Below are positions 8,929 through 18,437 of a stretch of DNA of 35,687 nt, piece after piece. The translations under genes were made by a program, and so were the position numbers. The notes beneath the pieces are model-generated. The model did not search any database. It was not told the origin of the DNA and worked only from the letters and a program-made list of their open reading frames with translations. Source of the DNA: Clostridiales bacterium (GTDB taxonomy: Bacteria; Bacillota; Clostridia; Oscillospirales; Ruminococcaceae); the NCBI GenBank assembly GCA_012523875.1, contig JAAYSW010000136.1:1-35687 (forward strand), given 5' to 3'. Every line of letters starts with the position of its first letter. Position 1 is the first letter of the stretch.

Positions 8929-9981
8929 ATGAGAGTAACCCAAGGTAGTATGTCAAGAAATTATATAAATAATTTAAACAACACACTTTTAAGATACAAT
9001 AAATCTATGGACAAGGTTTCAAGTGGAAGAAGATTTACAAAAATGTCAGATTCAGTTGCCGATGGTTCTAGGGCTTTAAGATTAAGAGCGCAGATTTATA
9101 AGAATGCTCAAATGCAAAGAAACTTAAGTACAGTTCAAGAAGAATTAAATGTTGCTGAAACAAATATGCTATCAGTTAAAGGAGTGCTTGATACAGCTCA
9201 TGAACAGGCTTTAAAGGTACAGAATGGTATTAATGAAGCTGAAAACGAGTATCAAATTTATAGTTCGATATTTAGTTCTTATAAGGATCAAGTTTTTCAA
9301 TGGTCTAATGCTGTATATGGCGATAAATATGTATTTGGTGGGACAAATAATGGTGGTTATCCATTTACTCTTAATAGCAATGGTGAAATGGAGTATAATG
9401 GAGTTAATGTAAACGATATTTCTAAGGATGCTGATGGAAATTTCGTTTATGGAGATCCACCTAAAAAAGTTCCATATAGCGATGATATTTATGTAGATGT
9501 CGGATTGAATGTTTCGGTTAATGAAGGGAAACTTGATAAGAAAACGGCTCTAAACATATCTGTTTCAGGTTTGGAGGCATTTGGCTATGGCACTACCAAT
9601 GTTGAGTATCTTTCAATTGATGGCAATTTAAAAAATTATGATGTTCCAAATAATATATATGTGATTTTTGATGAAATGGCAAAGGCTTTAGATGCAATGG
9701 ATATGGATAAATTTGCGGCACTTGATTTGCAGTTAACAGAACAATCAAGAAAGCTAATGGTTGAGGTTGCAGATATTGGTGTTCGTGGAAATTATTTATC
9801 ATCAACTCTATCACGCTATGAAGACGAGGAGTTGACCTTAATCGAAATGCAGACTAATGTTGAAAAGATTAATGATTCAGAGGAAATAACAACCATGAGG
9901 AGTCATGAATATTCATGGCAATTAACACTACAATTTGGTAGTTCATTTCTGCCTCAATCATTAATGGATTACTTGAGGTAG
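8929..9981 (+). CDS. flgL: Flagellar hook-associated protein FlgL
   Basis: MRVTQGSMSRNYINNLNNTLLRYNKSMDKVSSGRRF, flagellin-like N-terminus; follows flgK. Confidence 0.95.
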   Translation: MRVTQGSMSRNYINNLNNTLLRYNKSMDKVSSGRRFTKMSDSVADGSRALRLRAQIYKNAQMQRNLSTVQEELNVAETNMLSVKGVLDTAHEQALKVQNGINEAENEYQIYSSIFSSYKDQVFQWSNAVYGDKYVFGGTNNGGYPFTLNSNGEMEYNGVNVNDISKDADGNFVYGDPPKKVPYSDDIYVDVGLNVSVNEGKLDKKTALNISVSGLEAFGYGTTNVEYLSIDGNLKNYDVPNNIYVIFDEMAKALDAMDMDKFAALDLQLTEQSRKLMVEVADIGVRGNYLSSTLSRYEDEELTLIEMQTNVEKINDSEEITTMRSHEYSWQLTLQFGSSFLPQSLMDYLR

Positions 9982-10020
9982 TAAGTGATAGAGAATTTAA
10001 TATAGAAACGAGGTGGTTTT

Positions 10021-10557
10021 ATGCAACTCATAAAAATAAAAAACATACCTGCTGAATATAAGTTCAAAATAGAGAGTGCGTCTTTAGAGAAGGCGAAGCA
10101 TGATAATGCCACAAGTGGAAAGAATAGTTCAAACATTAAACCAAATTGCAATAAAATAATATATGATAAAGTTAACTTGAATGGCAGTATAGAACCATCA
10201 GCAATTGAATTAAATAATTCTTCTTTAGAAATGATGGATAATGGCGGTACTAATGCAAAAGCAGTATCAGAATATATGAAAATTAGTAATATTATTAAGG
10301 ATGATGCCAAAAATCATGATAGCAATGCTAAGAAAATTACTCCTGATGATACATTTATACTTAATAATTTAAATTTTGAGAATATTGCAGAAAGTATCCA
10401 AAATGAAGTAGAAATAGAGGAGAGTAAACTGGAGTTCACACCAGCGAGTTTTGGTGTTGAAATAGTCAGTGAGGCTAAGGTTGAAATTGAATATATCGGG
10501 GGATATAACTATGTACCTCCGAGTTCTTCGCCCGATTATGAAGAAAGTGAAGAATAA
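10021..10557 (+). CDS. Hypothetical protein in the YviE (DUF6470) position between flgL and fliW
   Basis: Synteny with Bacillus flgL-yviE-fliW; the C-terminal VEIEYIGGYNYVPPSSSP is weakly YviE-like, with no firm homology by eye. Confidence 0.5.
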   Translation: MQLIKIKNIPAEYKFKIESASLEKAKHDNATSGKNSSNIKPNCNKIIYDKVNLNGSIEPSAIELNNSSLEMMDNGGTNAKAVSEYMKISNIIKDDAKNHDSNAKKITPDDTFILNNLNFENIAESIQNEVEIEESKLEFTPASFGVEIVSEAKVEIEYIGGYNYVPPSSSPDYEESEE

Positions 10558-10564
10558 AAAAGTT

Positions 10565-10599
10565 TTTGTCCTTGCATATTAATTTTGTGTAAGGACAAA
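10565..10599 (+). terminator. Putative terminator/attenuator between the yviE-like gene and fliW
   Basis: tttgtcctt ... aaggacaaa 9-bp inverted repeat followed by ttagttttatt. Confidence 0.55.
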
Positions 10600-10649
10600 T
10601 TAGTTTTATTGTGTGTTAAGATGGAGAATAAGGAAAAGAGGGACATTAT

Positions 10650-11084
10650 ATGAATATTATCACTAGAGATTTTGGTGAAATTAAAATTAATAAAGAGGAT
10701 ATAATCACATTTACACAACCTATAATTGGTTTTGATGATTATAAAAAGTTTATTATTTTACATGATGAAGATACATCTAGGCAAATTGCATGGATTCAAT
10801 CAATAGAAGAAACAGAACTGTGTTTTATAGTAATAGACCCCTCTACTACTGTAAGAGATTATAAAAATAAATTTAATTTACCGGAGAGTGTTAAGCGTTA
10901 CTTGGGTGAAGGAGAATATGAGTTCTGGCTTATAATGGTTGTTTCAGATGATATTAAGCAATCGACGATTAACTTAAAAAGCCCGATACTTATTAATCCT
11001 GAAAACAGATTAGCTATGCAATTAGTTTTAGAAGAAGATTTACCAATACGTTATCCACTTTTTGATAGGAAAGGGGACAACTAA
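10650..11084 (+). CDS. fliW: Flagellar assembly factor FliW
   Basis: NIITRDFGEIKINKEDIITFTQPIIGFDDYKKFIIL ... NPENRLAMQLVLEEDLPIRYPL, adjacent to csrA. Confidence 0.92.
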   Translation: MNIITRDFGEIKINKEDIITFTQPIIGFDDYKKFIILHDEDTSRQIAWIQSIEETELCFIVIDPSTTVRDYKNKFNLPESVKRYLGEGEYEFWLIMVVSDDIKQSTINLKSPILINPENRLAMQLVLEEDLPIRYPLFDRKGDN

Positions 11085-11085
11085 A

Positions 11086-11310
11086 ATGCTGATTTTATCA
11101 AGGAAAGTAGGGGAATCACTAATAATTAACGAAACAATAGAGGTTAAAGTTATAGAGGTAAGTGGCGATAAGATTAAGCTAGGAATAGATGCACCAAGCG
11201 ATGTAAAGGTGTTAAGAAGTGAATTATGCCAGACTGCTGAAGCGAATAGGGATTCAGCAAATTCAAAAAATAATAAAAAACTTATAGATTTTATAAAAGA
11301 TTTAAAATAA
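11086..11310 (+). CDS. csrA: Carbon storage regulator CsrA
   Basis: MLILSRKVGESLIINETIEVKVIEVSGDKIKLGIDAPSDVKVLRSEL; ATG at 11086, one base after the fliW stop. Confidence 0.95.
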   Translation: MLILSRKVGESLIINETIEVKVIEVSGDKIKLGIDAPSDVKVLRSELCQTAEANRDSANSKNNKKLIDFIKDLK

Positions 11311-11329
11311 GGATGGTAGTATTCAGGGC

Positions 11330-12001
11330 TTAATCCACGCCTTCTACCTGGGTTGTTTCAGGATTATTATCAAGGACATTTTTGAGTACATCTAAAATTG
11401 AGGCACGGATAAAACTCATCAATTCTACAATTGCACTATCACTTATCATTATAATTTGGCAATCATATCTTGCCTTATCACCGAAAACAAGACTGTTTTT
11501 ATCAGCCTTTATCTCTATTGTAGTGGGCTTCTTGAAAGCGGGTTCGCTTACTTTTACAGATAGACTCGATTCCCAATCAAACTCTAGTTGTGATGAGTTG
11601 AATATTAGCCTTTGTGTCGATACGGCTACGATCATGCAATCTACAAGTTTCCTATTTTGTTGCGATGTAAATGCCTTTGCCTTTATAATGGGAAGCTTAA
11701 TTTCAGCATTTATATTAGTGTTTACACTCAGTAATTTTTCTGCATCAGGCAGGAGATTGCACTTAATGGATATAATCCTCAAAAGCTTTCTAGATGAAAG
11801 ATATACTTCACCAATAAAGCTAAGGATACTTTGTCCATTTTTATTGCAAATAATTTTAACAGTAGCACCTATTTTAATTAATGGGACAAAAGTATTAGTA
11901 AAATCTACGGATTTATTTTTAATAGATATTGCCGCAAACCCATATTCAAGAAGTACATCGTTATCAGACATGAGGATGGCTTGATAATTATTTGAGAACA
12001 T
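11330..12001 (-). CDS. Hypothetical protein, possible degenerate PilZ/YcgR-like two-domain protein
   Basis: Strong AGGAGG RBS (cctcct on + at 12007-12012). Two beta-rich halves; the C-terminal half is PilZ-like in pattern (YDCQIIMISDSAIVELMSFIRA), but RxxxR and (D/N)xSxxG are not evident. Confidence 0.55.
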   Translation of the reverse strand: MFSNNYQAILMSDNDVLLEYGFAAISIKNKSVDFTNTFVPLIKIGATVKIICNKNGQSILSFIGEVYLSSRKLLRIISIKCNLLPDAEKLLSVNTNINAEIKLPIIKAKAFTSQQNRKLVDCMIVAVSTQRLIFNSSQLEFDWESSLSVKVSEPAFKKPTTIEIKADKNSLVFGDKARYDCQIIMISDSAIVELMSFIRASILDVLKNVLDNNPETTQVEGVD

Positions 12002-12129
12002 TGCAACCTCCTAGAAAATTAACATATTAAAATTACATATTATTTATCCATATATTATAACTTATATTTATGAACTTTTAAAGACTAATAATGAATATTC
12101 TATTATTTTGATGTTAGGAGGATTTTAAA

Positions 12130-12612
12130 ATGGAAAATGAGATTATTGATAGGCTTTACGAGCTTTTAGAACAAAAAGAAAAGTTTTTTACTGAATACGA
12201 AAAAGAGTCATTAGCTCTGCTAGATTGTGATATAGATGATATGGAAAAGCATATAAATAATCGTGGTAATCTTTCTAAAAAAATAGATGAAAATGAAATC
12301 CAAATAAAAATTATTAGTAATAATTATGAATATGGGTTTATAAAGCCTGTTTTAAACAATCTATGTGATAGAAATAAATTATCATTACACCATACAAGAA
12401 TTTTTGATAAGAGCCAAGAGATTTTTAGCATTGTGAATCGGATAAACAGAATTAATCATGAAATTGAGCAAAGAATCATTATTGAACAGGAAATATTGCT
12501 AAATGAAATAAAGTCAATCAATCTAGGACAGGAGGCTAAGGCTTCTAAATTTTCTGAAACAACGACTGATGGCTCTAAGCCATATATTCCTGATAAAATA
12601 AAATCCATCTAA
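12130..12612 (+). CDS. FliT/FlgN-like flagellar export chaperone
   Basis: Helical, charged 160-aa protein immediately upstream of fliD; tggatgttaggagg RBS region. Confidence 0.6.
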   Translation: MENEIIDRLYELLEQKEKFFTEYEKESLALLDCDIDDMEKHINNRGNLSKKIDENEIQIKIISNNYEYGFIKPVLNNLCDRNKLSLHHTRIFDKSQEIFSIVNRINRINHEIEQRIIIEQEILLNEIKSINLGQEAKASKFSETTTDGSKPYIPDKIKSI

Positions 12613-12693
12613 TTAGGTCTTGTTTTTTTTATGAAAGTACCGATGTATATTATGAGTCGTAAAATATGATATAAACAAATGGAGGCGATATAT

Positions 12694-14592
12694 ATGCAAG
12701 TTAATTCAAATTCAAACACATACTCAAACGCCGCTTATAGTAATTCAGGAACATCCGGGATAATTTCAGGGCTTGATACTGAAGGTATGGTTAAAAGTAT
12801 GCTTCAACCCATACAAGCTAAAATAGATAAGCAGAATGCATTGCAGCAACAACTAACTTGGAAACAGGAAATCTATAGGGATGTTATTTCTAAGATTAAT
12901 AGTTTTCAGGATAAATACTTTTCATTAACATCGGATACTTGTTTACGTTCGAATGCATTATTTAATACAATGTCTACAACTTCAAGTTCATCTGCAGTAA
13001 ATATTTTAAGCAATAATAGTAATCTTGAGGGTTCACTTTCAATACAGATAGCACAGCTTGCTACAGCATCAACCTTAAAATCTGATAAACTTAGTGGAAG
13101 CATCACTATTGATTCAAGTAAAATTGATTTCCCTTCTGGTAGTACAGCTACAATTAATATTACTCTTGATGGTGTAACAAAAAACTTTACGTTAGATGCT
13201 GAAAACACTATGGAAAAGTTATCATCAGATATAGCAAAATCATTTGGAAGTAGTATAAAATTAAATCAAGATGGTGATAACTGGACTATTACAGCAGGCG
13301 TTGGACAAGAAGTAATGCTTTCAGGAAGTGGTTTAAGCAATTTAGGTTTTGATTCGCTTGTAAAGGATGTTTCTACAAACGTTGGGTTAAACACAAAGCT
13401 CACTGATTTTATGGGGGTTAAATCAGATTACTCTTTTGAAATTAATGGTTCAAGAATTGAACTAAACGGCTCTGATACAATAAAAGATGTTATTGATAAA
13501 GTCCATAATAGCGATGCCGGTGTAACTTTAACATATAATTCAATTAGTGATACCTTTACATTAACATCTAAAAATACTGGTAAAGGTTTTGATATTAATA
13601 TTAAAGATGAAAATGGAGTGTTTTCAAAATTATTTAAAGGGGCAGTTGAAGAGGGAAGTACGGAATATTCCTTTAATAGTAATACAACTAATCCAGCATT
13701 TAAATCGGGCAGAAATGCTATAGTATGTATTGATGGAACCCTAATGGAGAGGACATCAAATACAGTTGACTATAATGGTTTTAAGTTAGAGCTAAAGGAT
13801 GTAACGGGTGACTATATCGATGCGGAGGGAAATGTCTACTTTAAACCTGATGGAAGCCTTATTGATTCCTCAGGCATGGAAAAAAAGGCTGGGGTTTCAT
13901 CTTCAAGAGATACAGAAAAAATAACCTCTACTATTAAATCTTTTATTGAGGATTATAATAAGTTAATTGAGGATTTGAATAAATTAACCCATGAGGAAGC
14001 TACATATAGGAAATACGCACCGCTTACAAATGAACAGAAAAAAGAGATGTCTGAAAATGAAATCACTCTTTGGGATGAAAAAGCAAAAACAGGTCTTCTT
14101 AGAAATGATTCTTCGATATCAAGCTACTTAACTGAGATGAGACAAGCAATGTATAAGAATGTTGGATCATCATATGTTCTTTCACAAATAGGAATTAATA
14201 GTAGTAGTGAATGGAAGGATTATGGTAAATTATCTGTTGATGAAACTGTGTTTAATAAGGCTCTGAATGAAAATCCTGATGGAGTTTTAGAATTGTTTAA
14301 TGGTGTAGACGGCTTAGCAGGAAGGCTAAATGATATATGTAATAGAACAGCAAATAAGAGCACTTCCTCACAGGGTACACTTGTAAGAGAAGCAGGTGTA
14401 ATAGGGTATGGCTCAGAAAAGAATAATGTAATCTATAATAAGCTTAAATTGATTACAGATAGATTGAAAACACTAAGCAGTCTTTACGATAAGAAAAAAC
14501 AAGGCTATTGGAATAAGTTTAACGCAATGGAGGTTCAATTAAATAATATTGCAGAACAAGGTGGTTGGCTACTTAATTTTACAGGCAATTAA
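12694..14592 (+). CDS. fliD: Flagellar filament capping protein FliD
   Basis: SGIISGLDTEGMVKSMLQPIQAKIDKQNALQQQLTWKQEIYRDV; C-terminal domain with long helices; ATG 12694 after GGAGG. Confidence 0.95.
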   Translation: MQVNSNSNTYSNAAYSNSGTSGIISGLDTEGMVKSMLQPIQAKIDKQNALQQQLTWKQEIYRDVISKINSFQDKYFSLTSDTCLRSNALFNTMSTTSSSSAVNILSNNSNLEGSLSIQIAQLATASTLKSDKLSGSITIDSSKIDFPSGSTATINITLDGVTKNFTLDAENTMEKLSSDIAKSFGSSIKLNQDGDNWTITAGVGQEVMLSGSGLSNLGFDSLVKDVSTNVGLNTKLTDFMGVKSDYSFEINGSRIELNGSDTIKDVIDKVHNSDAGVTLTYNSISDTFTLTSKNTGKGFDINIKDENGVFSKLFKGAVEEGSTEYSFNSNTTNPAFKSGRNAIVCIDGTLMERTSNTVDYNGFKLELKDVTGDYIDAEGNVYFKPDGSLIDSSGMEKKAGVSSSRDTEKITSTIKSFIEDYNKLIEDLNKLTHEEATYRKYAPLTNEQKKEMSENEITLWDEKAKTGLLRNDSSISSYLTEMRQAMYKNVGSSYVLSQIGINSSSEWKDYGKLSVDETVFNKALNENPDGVLELFNGVDGLAGRLNDICNRTANKSTSSQGTLVREAGVIGYGSEKNNVIYNKLKLITDRLKTLSSLYDKKKQGYWNKFNAMEVQLNNIAEQGGWLLNFTGN

Positions 14593-14616
14593 TTATAAAA
14601 TATCGGGGGTGTAGAT

Positions 14617-14991
14617 ATGCTGGCTAATCCATATAAAGAATATAAAAAACAAGCAGTGTTAACTATGACACAAGGTGAAATGATAGTTAAATTGTATGAT
14701 GAATGCTTGAAAATGGTTAATGCTGGTATTATTTATATTCAGGAGAAGAACATAGAAGCGTGCAATAATTCACTGAAAAAAGCACATGAAATATTAAATT
14801 ATATGAGTTCAATATTAAATAGAGATTATGAGCTATCACATGAACTTAGTGCATTATATGACTATTATGTTAGGCGAATTATTACTGCTAATATAAAAAA
14901 GGATATTGAACCTCTTGAAGAGATAATACCTATGATAACAGATTTAAGAAATAGTTTTTATGAAGCAGATAAACAATTAAGGATGAAATAG
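14617..14991 (+). CDS. fliS: Flagellar protein FliS (flagellin chaperone)
   Basis: NPYKEYKKQAVLTMTQGEMIVKLYDECLKMVNAG; directly after fliD. Confidence 0.93.
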   Translation: MLANPYKEYKKQAVLTMTQGEMIVKLYDECLKMVNAGIIYIQEKNIEACNNSLKKAHEILNYMSSILNRDYELSHELSALYDYYVRRIITANIKKDIEPLEEIIPMITDLRNSFYEADKQLRMK

Positions 14992-15015
14992 GGTCTAGTT
15001 AAAATTACTTATTTA

Positions 15016-15050
15016 AAAGCGTTTTGTAGTGTGTAACTATAAAACGCTTT
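15016..15050 (+). terminator. Hairpin terminator after fliS
   Basis: aaagcgttttgtagt-gtgta-actataaaacgcttt, a 15-bp stem with one G.U; weak T tract. Confidence 0.6.
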
Positions 15051-15103
15051 AGTTGTGATACAATTGATAGGTAACAAATAAAAAAGAAAAACAACCTCAA
15101 ATA

Positions 15104-15112
15104 TGATATAAT
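15104..15112 (+). promoter_or_regulatory. Putative extended -10 promoter (TGATATAAT)
   Basis: TGnTATAAT at 15104-15112, upstream of a small ORF with an RBS. Confidence 0.4.
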
Positions 15113-15375
15113 GTTAATAATAATAAAACATAGTATCAAAAAGGAGAAATGTAAAATGGCATTTGTAAAGGAAGGAATATACAATGAAGAGGATTTGAAT
15201 TTCTTGTTTATATTTTTGAAGTAAGTGTCACCTATCATTGAATATTCAACATAATAAAGATTGTTTTTTATCAAAACTATATACAATTTAAAATAGATAT
15301 GTTATAATGTATTTTAATATGGCAATATTGTTACATCAATGGTTTGTAGAAATTAAGTTTGAAAGGAAGTTTTTT

Positions 15376-16671
15376 ATGTTTTTCCAAAAGGATATAGAAA
15401 CAATGCCGAGGGAACAAATAGAAAATTTACAGGTTGAACGCCTAAAATGGCTTGTTGACTATTGTATCAAAAATATACCATTTTATAACGATAGGCTTTC
15501 TAAAGCAGGTATAACTGCTGAAAAAATAAAGTCTATTAAGGATATTGAACATATCCCGTATACGACAAAAGAGGATATTAGAGATACCTACCCCTTTGGA
15601 TTGTTTGGACAACCTTTAAAAAAGATAGTAAGAATCCATGCATCAAGTGGTACAACTGGCAAACCAACGGTGGTTGGATATACGCATAAGGATTTAGATA
15701 ACTGGAGCGATTGTATGGCTCGACTATGTATTAGTGGAGGAGCAACAGATGACGATATCTTTCAGATTGCCTTTGGCTATGGATTGTTTACAGGGGCTTT
15801 AGGACTTCACTATGGCTTAGAGAAAATTGGTGCAACAGTAGTGCCTACTTCAAGTGGTAATACAGAAAGACAAATTATGCTCATGCAGGATTTCCAAACA
15901 ACTGGTTTAGTTTCAACTCCATCATATGCACAATACATAGGAGAAACCGCAAAAGAGATGGGTGTACTTGAAAAGATAGATCTAAGGCTGGGTTTATTAG
16001 GGTCGGAAAGCTGCACTGAAGAAATGCGTGATCAAATCGAAAAAACATTAGGCTTATTTGTAACTGATAATTATGGAATGAGTGAACTTATGGGACCGGG
16101 TGTTTCTGGTGAATGCCAATATCGTGAGGGAATGCATATAAATGAAGACCATTTCCTTGCTGAGATTATTGATTCAAGCACATTGGAGGTATTACCAAAA
16201 GGCTCACAGGGTGAATTAGTCATTACAACACTTACAAAAGAAGGCATACCTATGTTAAGATACCGTACAAAAGATATCACACAAATTAATTATGATGTAT
16301 GCAAATGTGGAAGAACATTTGCTAGAATGGATAAAATCAAGGGTAGAAGCGATGATATGCTTAAAATTCGTGGGGTTAATGTGTTCCCATCACAGATTGA
16401 AAGCGTACTTATGGTGTATGAGAATATTGCACCTCATTATCAATTGGTAGTTACTAGGGAAAACTATAGCGATGCTCTTGAGATTAAGGTTGAACTTGTG
16501 GATGGTACTTTACTCGAAAACTATGCAGAACTAGAGAACTTAAGGAATAAAATACATCATGATATAAAAGTAATTTTAGGAATAGAAACAAAAGTTTCAC
16601 TTGTTGAATATAAATCACTAGAGCGTTTTCAAGGTAAGGCGAAGAGGATACTTGATTTACGCAATTGTTAA
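15376..16671 (+). CDS. paaK: Phenylacetate-CoA ligase family protein (aryl-acid AMP-forming CoA ligase)
   Basis: [56 protein letters not shown] 15376 after AAAGGAAG. The 15307 start in the track is too far upstream. Confidence 0.92.
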   Translation: MFFQKDIETMPREQIENLQVERLKWLVDYCIKNIPFYNDRLSKAGITAEKIKSIKDIEHIPYTTKEDIRDTYPFGLFGQPLKKIVRIHASSGTTGKPTVVGYTHKDLDNWSDCMARLCISGGATDDDIFQIAFGYGLFTGALGLHYGLEKIGATVVPTSSGNTERQIMLMQDFQTTGLVSTPSYAQYIGETAKEMGVLEKIDLRLGLLGSESCTEEMRDQIEKTLGLFVTDNYGMSELMGPGVSGECQYREGMHINEDHFLAEIIDSSTLEVLPKGSQGELVITTLTKEGIPMLRYRTKDITQINYDVCKCGRTFARMDKIKGRSDDMLKIRGVNVFPSQIESVLMVYENIAPHYQLVVTRENYSDALEIKVELVDGTLLENYAELENLRNKIHHDIKVILGIETKVSLVEYKSLERFQGKAKRILDLRNC

Positions 16672-16703
16672 ACTTTAAATACAAGAAAGGAATATTAACA
16701 AGT

Positions 16704-18437
16704 ATGAAGAAGTTAATGCTTGGTAATGAGGCCTTTGCCAGAGGTCTATATGAGGGTGGTTGCAAGATAGCATCAAGCTATCCAGGAACACCCTCGACAG
16801 AAATTACAGAATACACTGCAAAATATGATGAAATATATGCTGAATGGGCACCGAATGAAAAGGTTGCATTGGAGGTCGCAATTGGCTCATCAATTGCTGG
16901 TGCAAGGTCATTTTGTGGAATGAAGCATGTTGGGTTAAATGTGGCAGCGGATCCACTATATACCGTATCATATACAGGTGTAAATGGAGGATTGGTTATC
17001 GCTGTTGCCGATGATCCAGGTATGCATTCATCACAAAATGAACAGGATAGTAGGCATCATGCCATTGCTTCAAAGGTTCCGATGCTTGAGCCAGCGGATT
17101 CAGCAGAATGCAAAGATTATGTTGTTGAGGGCTTTAAAATATCTGAAGAATTTGATACACCTGTTATAATAAGACTTACAACAAGAGTATCTCACTCACA
17201 GAGTTCGGTAAAAGTCTGTCCAAGAGAAGAAGCTCCTCTAAAGGAATATGTAAAAAATCCACAAAAATATGTAATGATGCCTGCAATGGCTCGTGGCAGA
17301 CATATTTTTGTTGAGGAAAGAACTCAAAAGCTTATTGAATTTTCTGAAACATCTAAATTAAATAAGGTTGAGATAAATAACACTAAAATAGGTATTATTA
17401 CAAGCGGAATTGCATATCAATATGCAAAAGAAGCCTTAGGTGATACCGTTTCATATTTAAAGCTTGGGATTGTAAATCCACTTCCTAAAAAGCTAATCAT
17501 TGATTTTGCTGAGAAATTTGAAACGGTATATATTATTGAAGAACTTGATGATATAATTGAAACACATTGCAAAAAGCTTGGACTTGATGTAAAGGGTAAA
17601 GAGTTATTTGGGTTTATAGGTGAACTTTCACAATCGATAATTGCAGAGAAAATGCTAGGTAAAAAGTTAGATTATAAGGAGTTCCCTGAATCTGTGCCTG
17701 TACGCCCACCAGTAATGTGTGCTGGTTGTCCTCATAGGGGAGTGTTCTCTGTTTTGTCTAAGAATAAGCTTATGGTATCTGGGGATATTGGTTGCTACAC
17801 CTTAGGGGCATCAGCACCACTTTCAGCTATGGATACTACAATTTGTATGGGTGCATCCATATCAGGATTGCATGGATTTAATAAGGCAAGGGGTACGGAT
17901 AGTGAAAAGAAATCCGTGGCAGTGATAGGTGACTCTACCTTTATGCATAGCGGTATGACAGGGCTTGTAAATGTTGCATATAACACTACAAACTCAACAG
18001 TTTTAATATTAGATAACTCTATCACAGGTATGACAGGGCATCAACACAATCCTACTACTGGATATAATTTAAAGGGTGATGTATCTGCAAAGGTTGATTT
18101 AGAATCACTTTGTAGGGCGATTGGAATAGATAGGGTAAGAGTAGTTGATCCATATGATCTTGCTGAAACAGAAAAAGCTATTACGGAAGAATTAGAAGTG
18201 GATGAACCATCTGTAATAATATCAAGACGTCCTTGTGCATTGCTGAAATATGTTAAGCATAAACCTGCACTAAGGGTAGATAGAGATAAATGTAAATCAT
18301 GTAAGATGTGTATGAAAATAGGATGTCCAGCTATTTCTATGAAAGACGGTAAGGCTGAAATAAACCACACACAATGTGTAGGTTGCGGTGTTTGTATGCA
18401 AAAGTGCAAATTCGATGCAATTGGAGGTAACGAATAA
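16704..18437 (+). CDS. iorA: Indolepyruvate ferredoxin oxidoreductase, alpha subunit
   Basis: MLGNEAFARGLYEGGCKIASSYPGTPSTEI; TPP domain GDIGCYTLG...GDSTFMHSGMTGL; C-terminal 2x[4Fe-4S] ferredoxin domain. Confidence 0.95.
   Translation: MKKLMLGNEAFARGLYEGGCKIASSYPGTPSTEITEYTAKYDEIYAEWAPNEKVALEVAIGSSIAGARSFCGMKHVGLNVAADPLYTVSYTGVNGGLVIAVADDPGMHSSQNEQDSRHHAIASKVPMLEPADSAECKDYVVEGFKISEEFDTPVIIRLTTRVSHSQSSVKVCPREEAPLKEYVKNPQKYVMMPAMARGRHIFVEERTQKLIEFSETSKLNKVEINNTKIGIITSGIAYQYAKEALGDTVSYLKLGIVNPLPKKLIIDFAEKFETVYIIEELDDIIETHCKKLGLDVKGKELFGFIGELSQSIIAEKMLGKKLDYKEFPESVPVRPPVMCAGCPHRGVFSVLSKNKLMVSGDIGCYTLGASAPLSAMDTTICMGASISGLHGFNKARGTDSEKKSVAVIGDSTFMHSGMTGLVNVAYNTTNSTVLILDNSITGMTGHQHNPTTGYNLKGDVSAKVDLESLCRAIGIDRVRVVDPYDLAETEKAITEELEVDEPSVIISRRPCALLKYVKHKPALRVDRDKCKSCKMCMKIGCPAISMKDGKAEINHTQCVGCGVCMQKCKFDAIGGNE

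Noticed and set aside
11382-11984. 200-aa plus-strand ORF opposite the 11330-12001 gene
   Set aside because: The minus-strand reading has a strong AGGAGG RBS and a protein-like composition; the plus ORF looks like an antisense artefact with spurious hydrophobicity.
12636-12650. CCGATGTA element upstream of fliD as a sigma-28 -10
   Set aside because: No matching TAAA -35 at the required spacing.
15005-15286. 93-aa minus-strand ORF after fliS
   Set aside because: Low-complexity Phe/Ile/Lys translation of AT-rich intergenic DNA overlapping a terminator hairpin.
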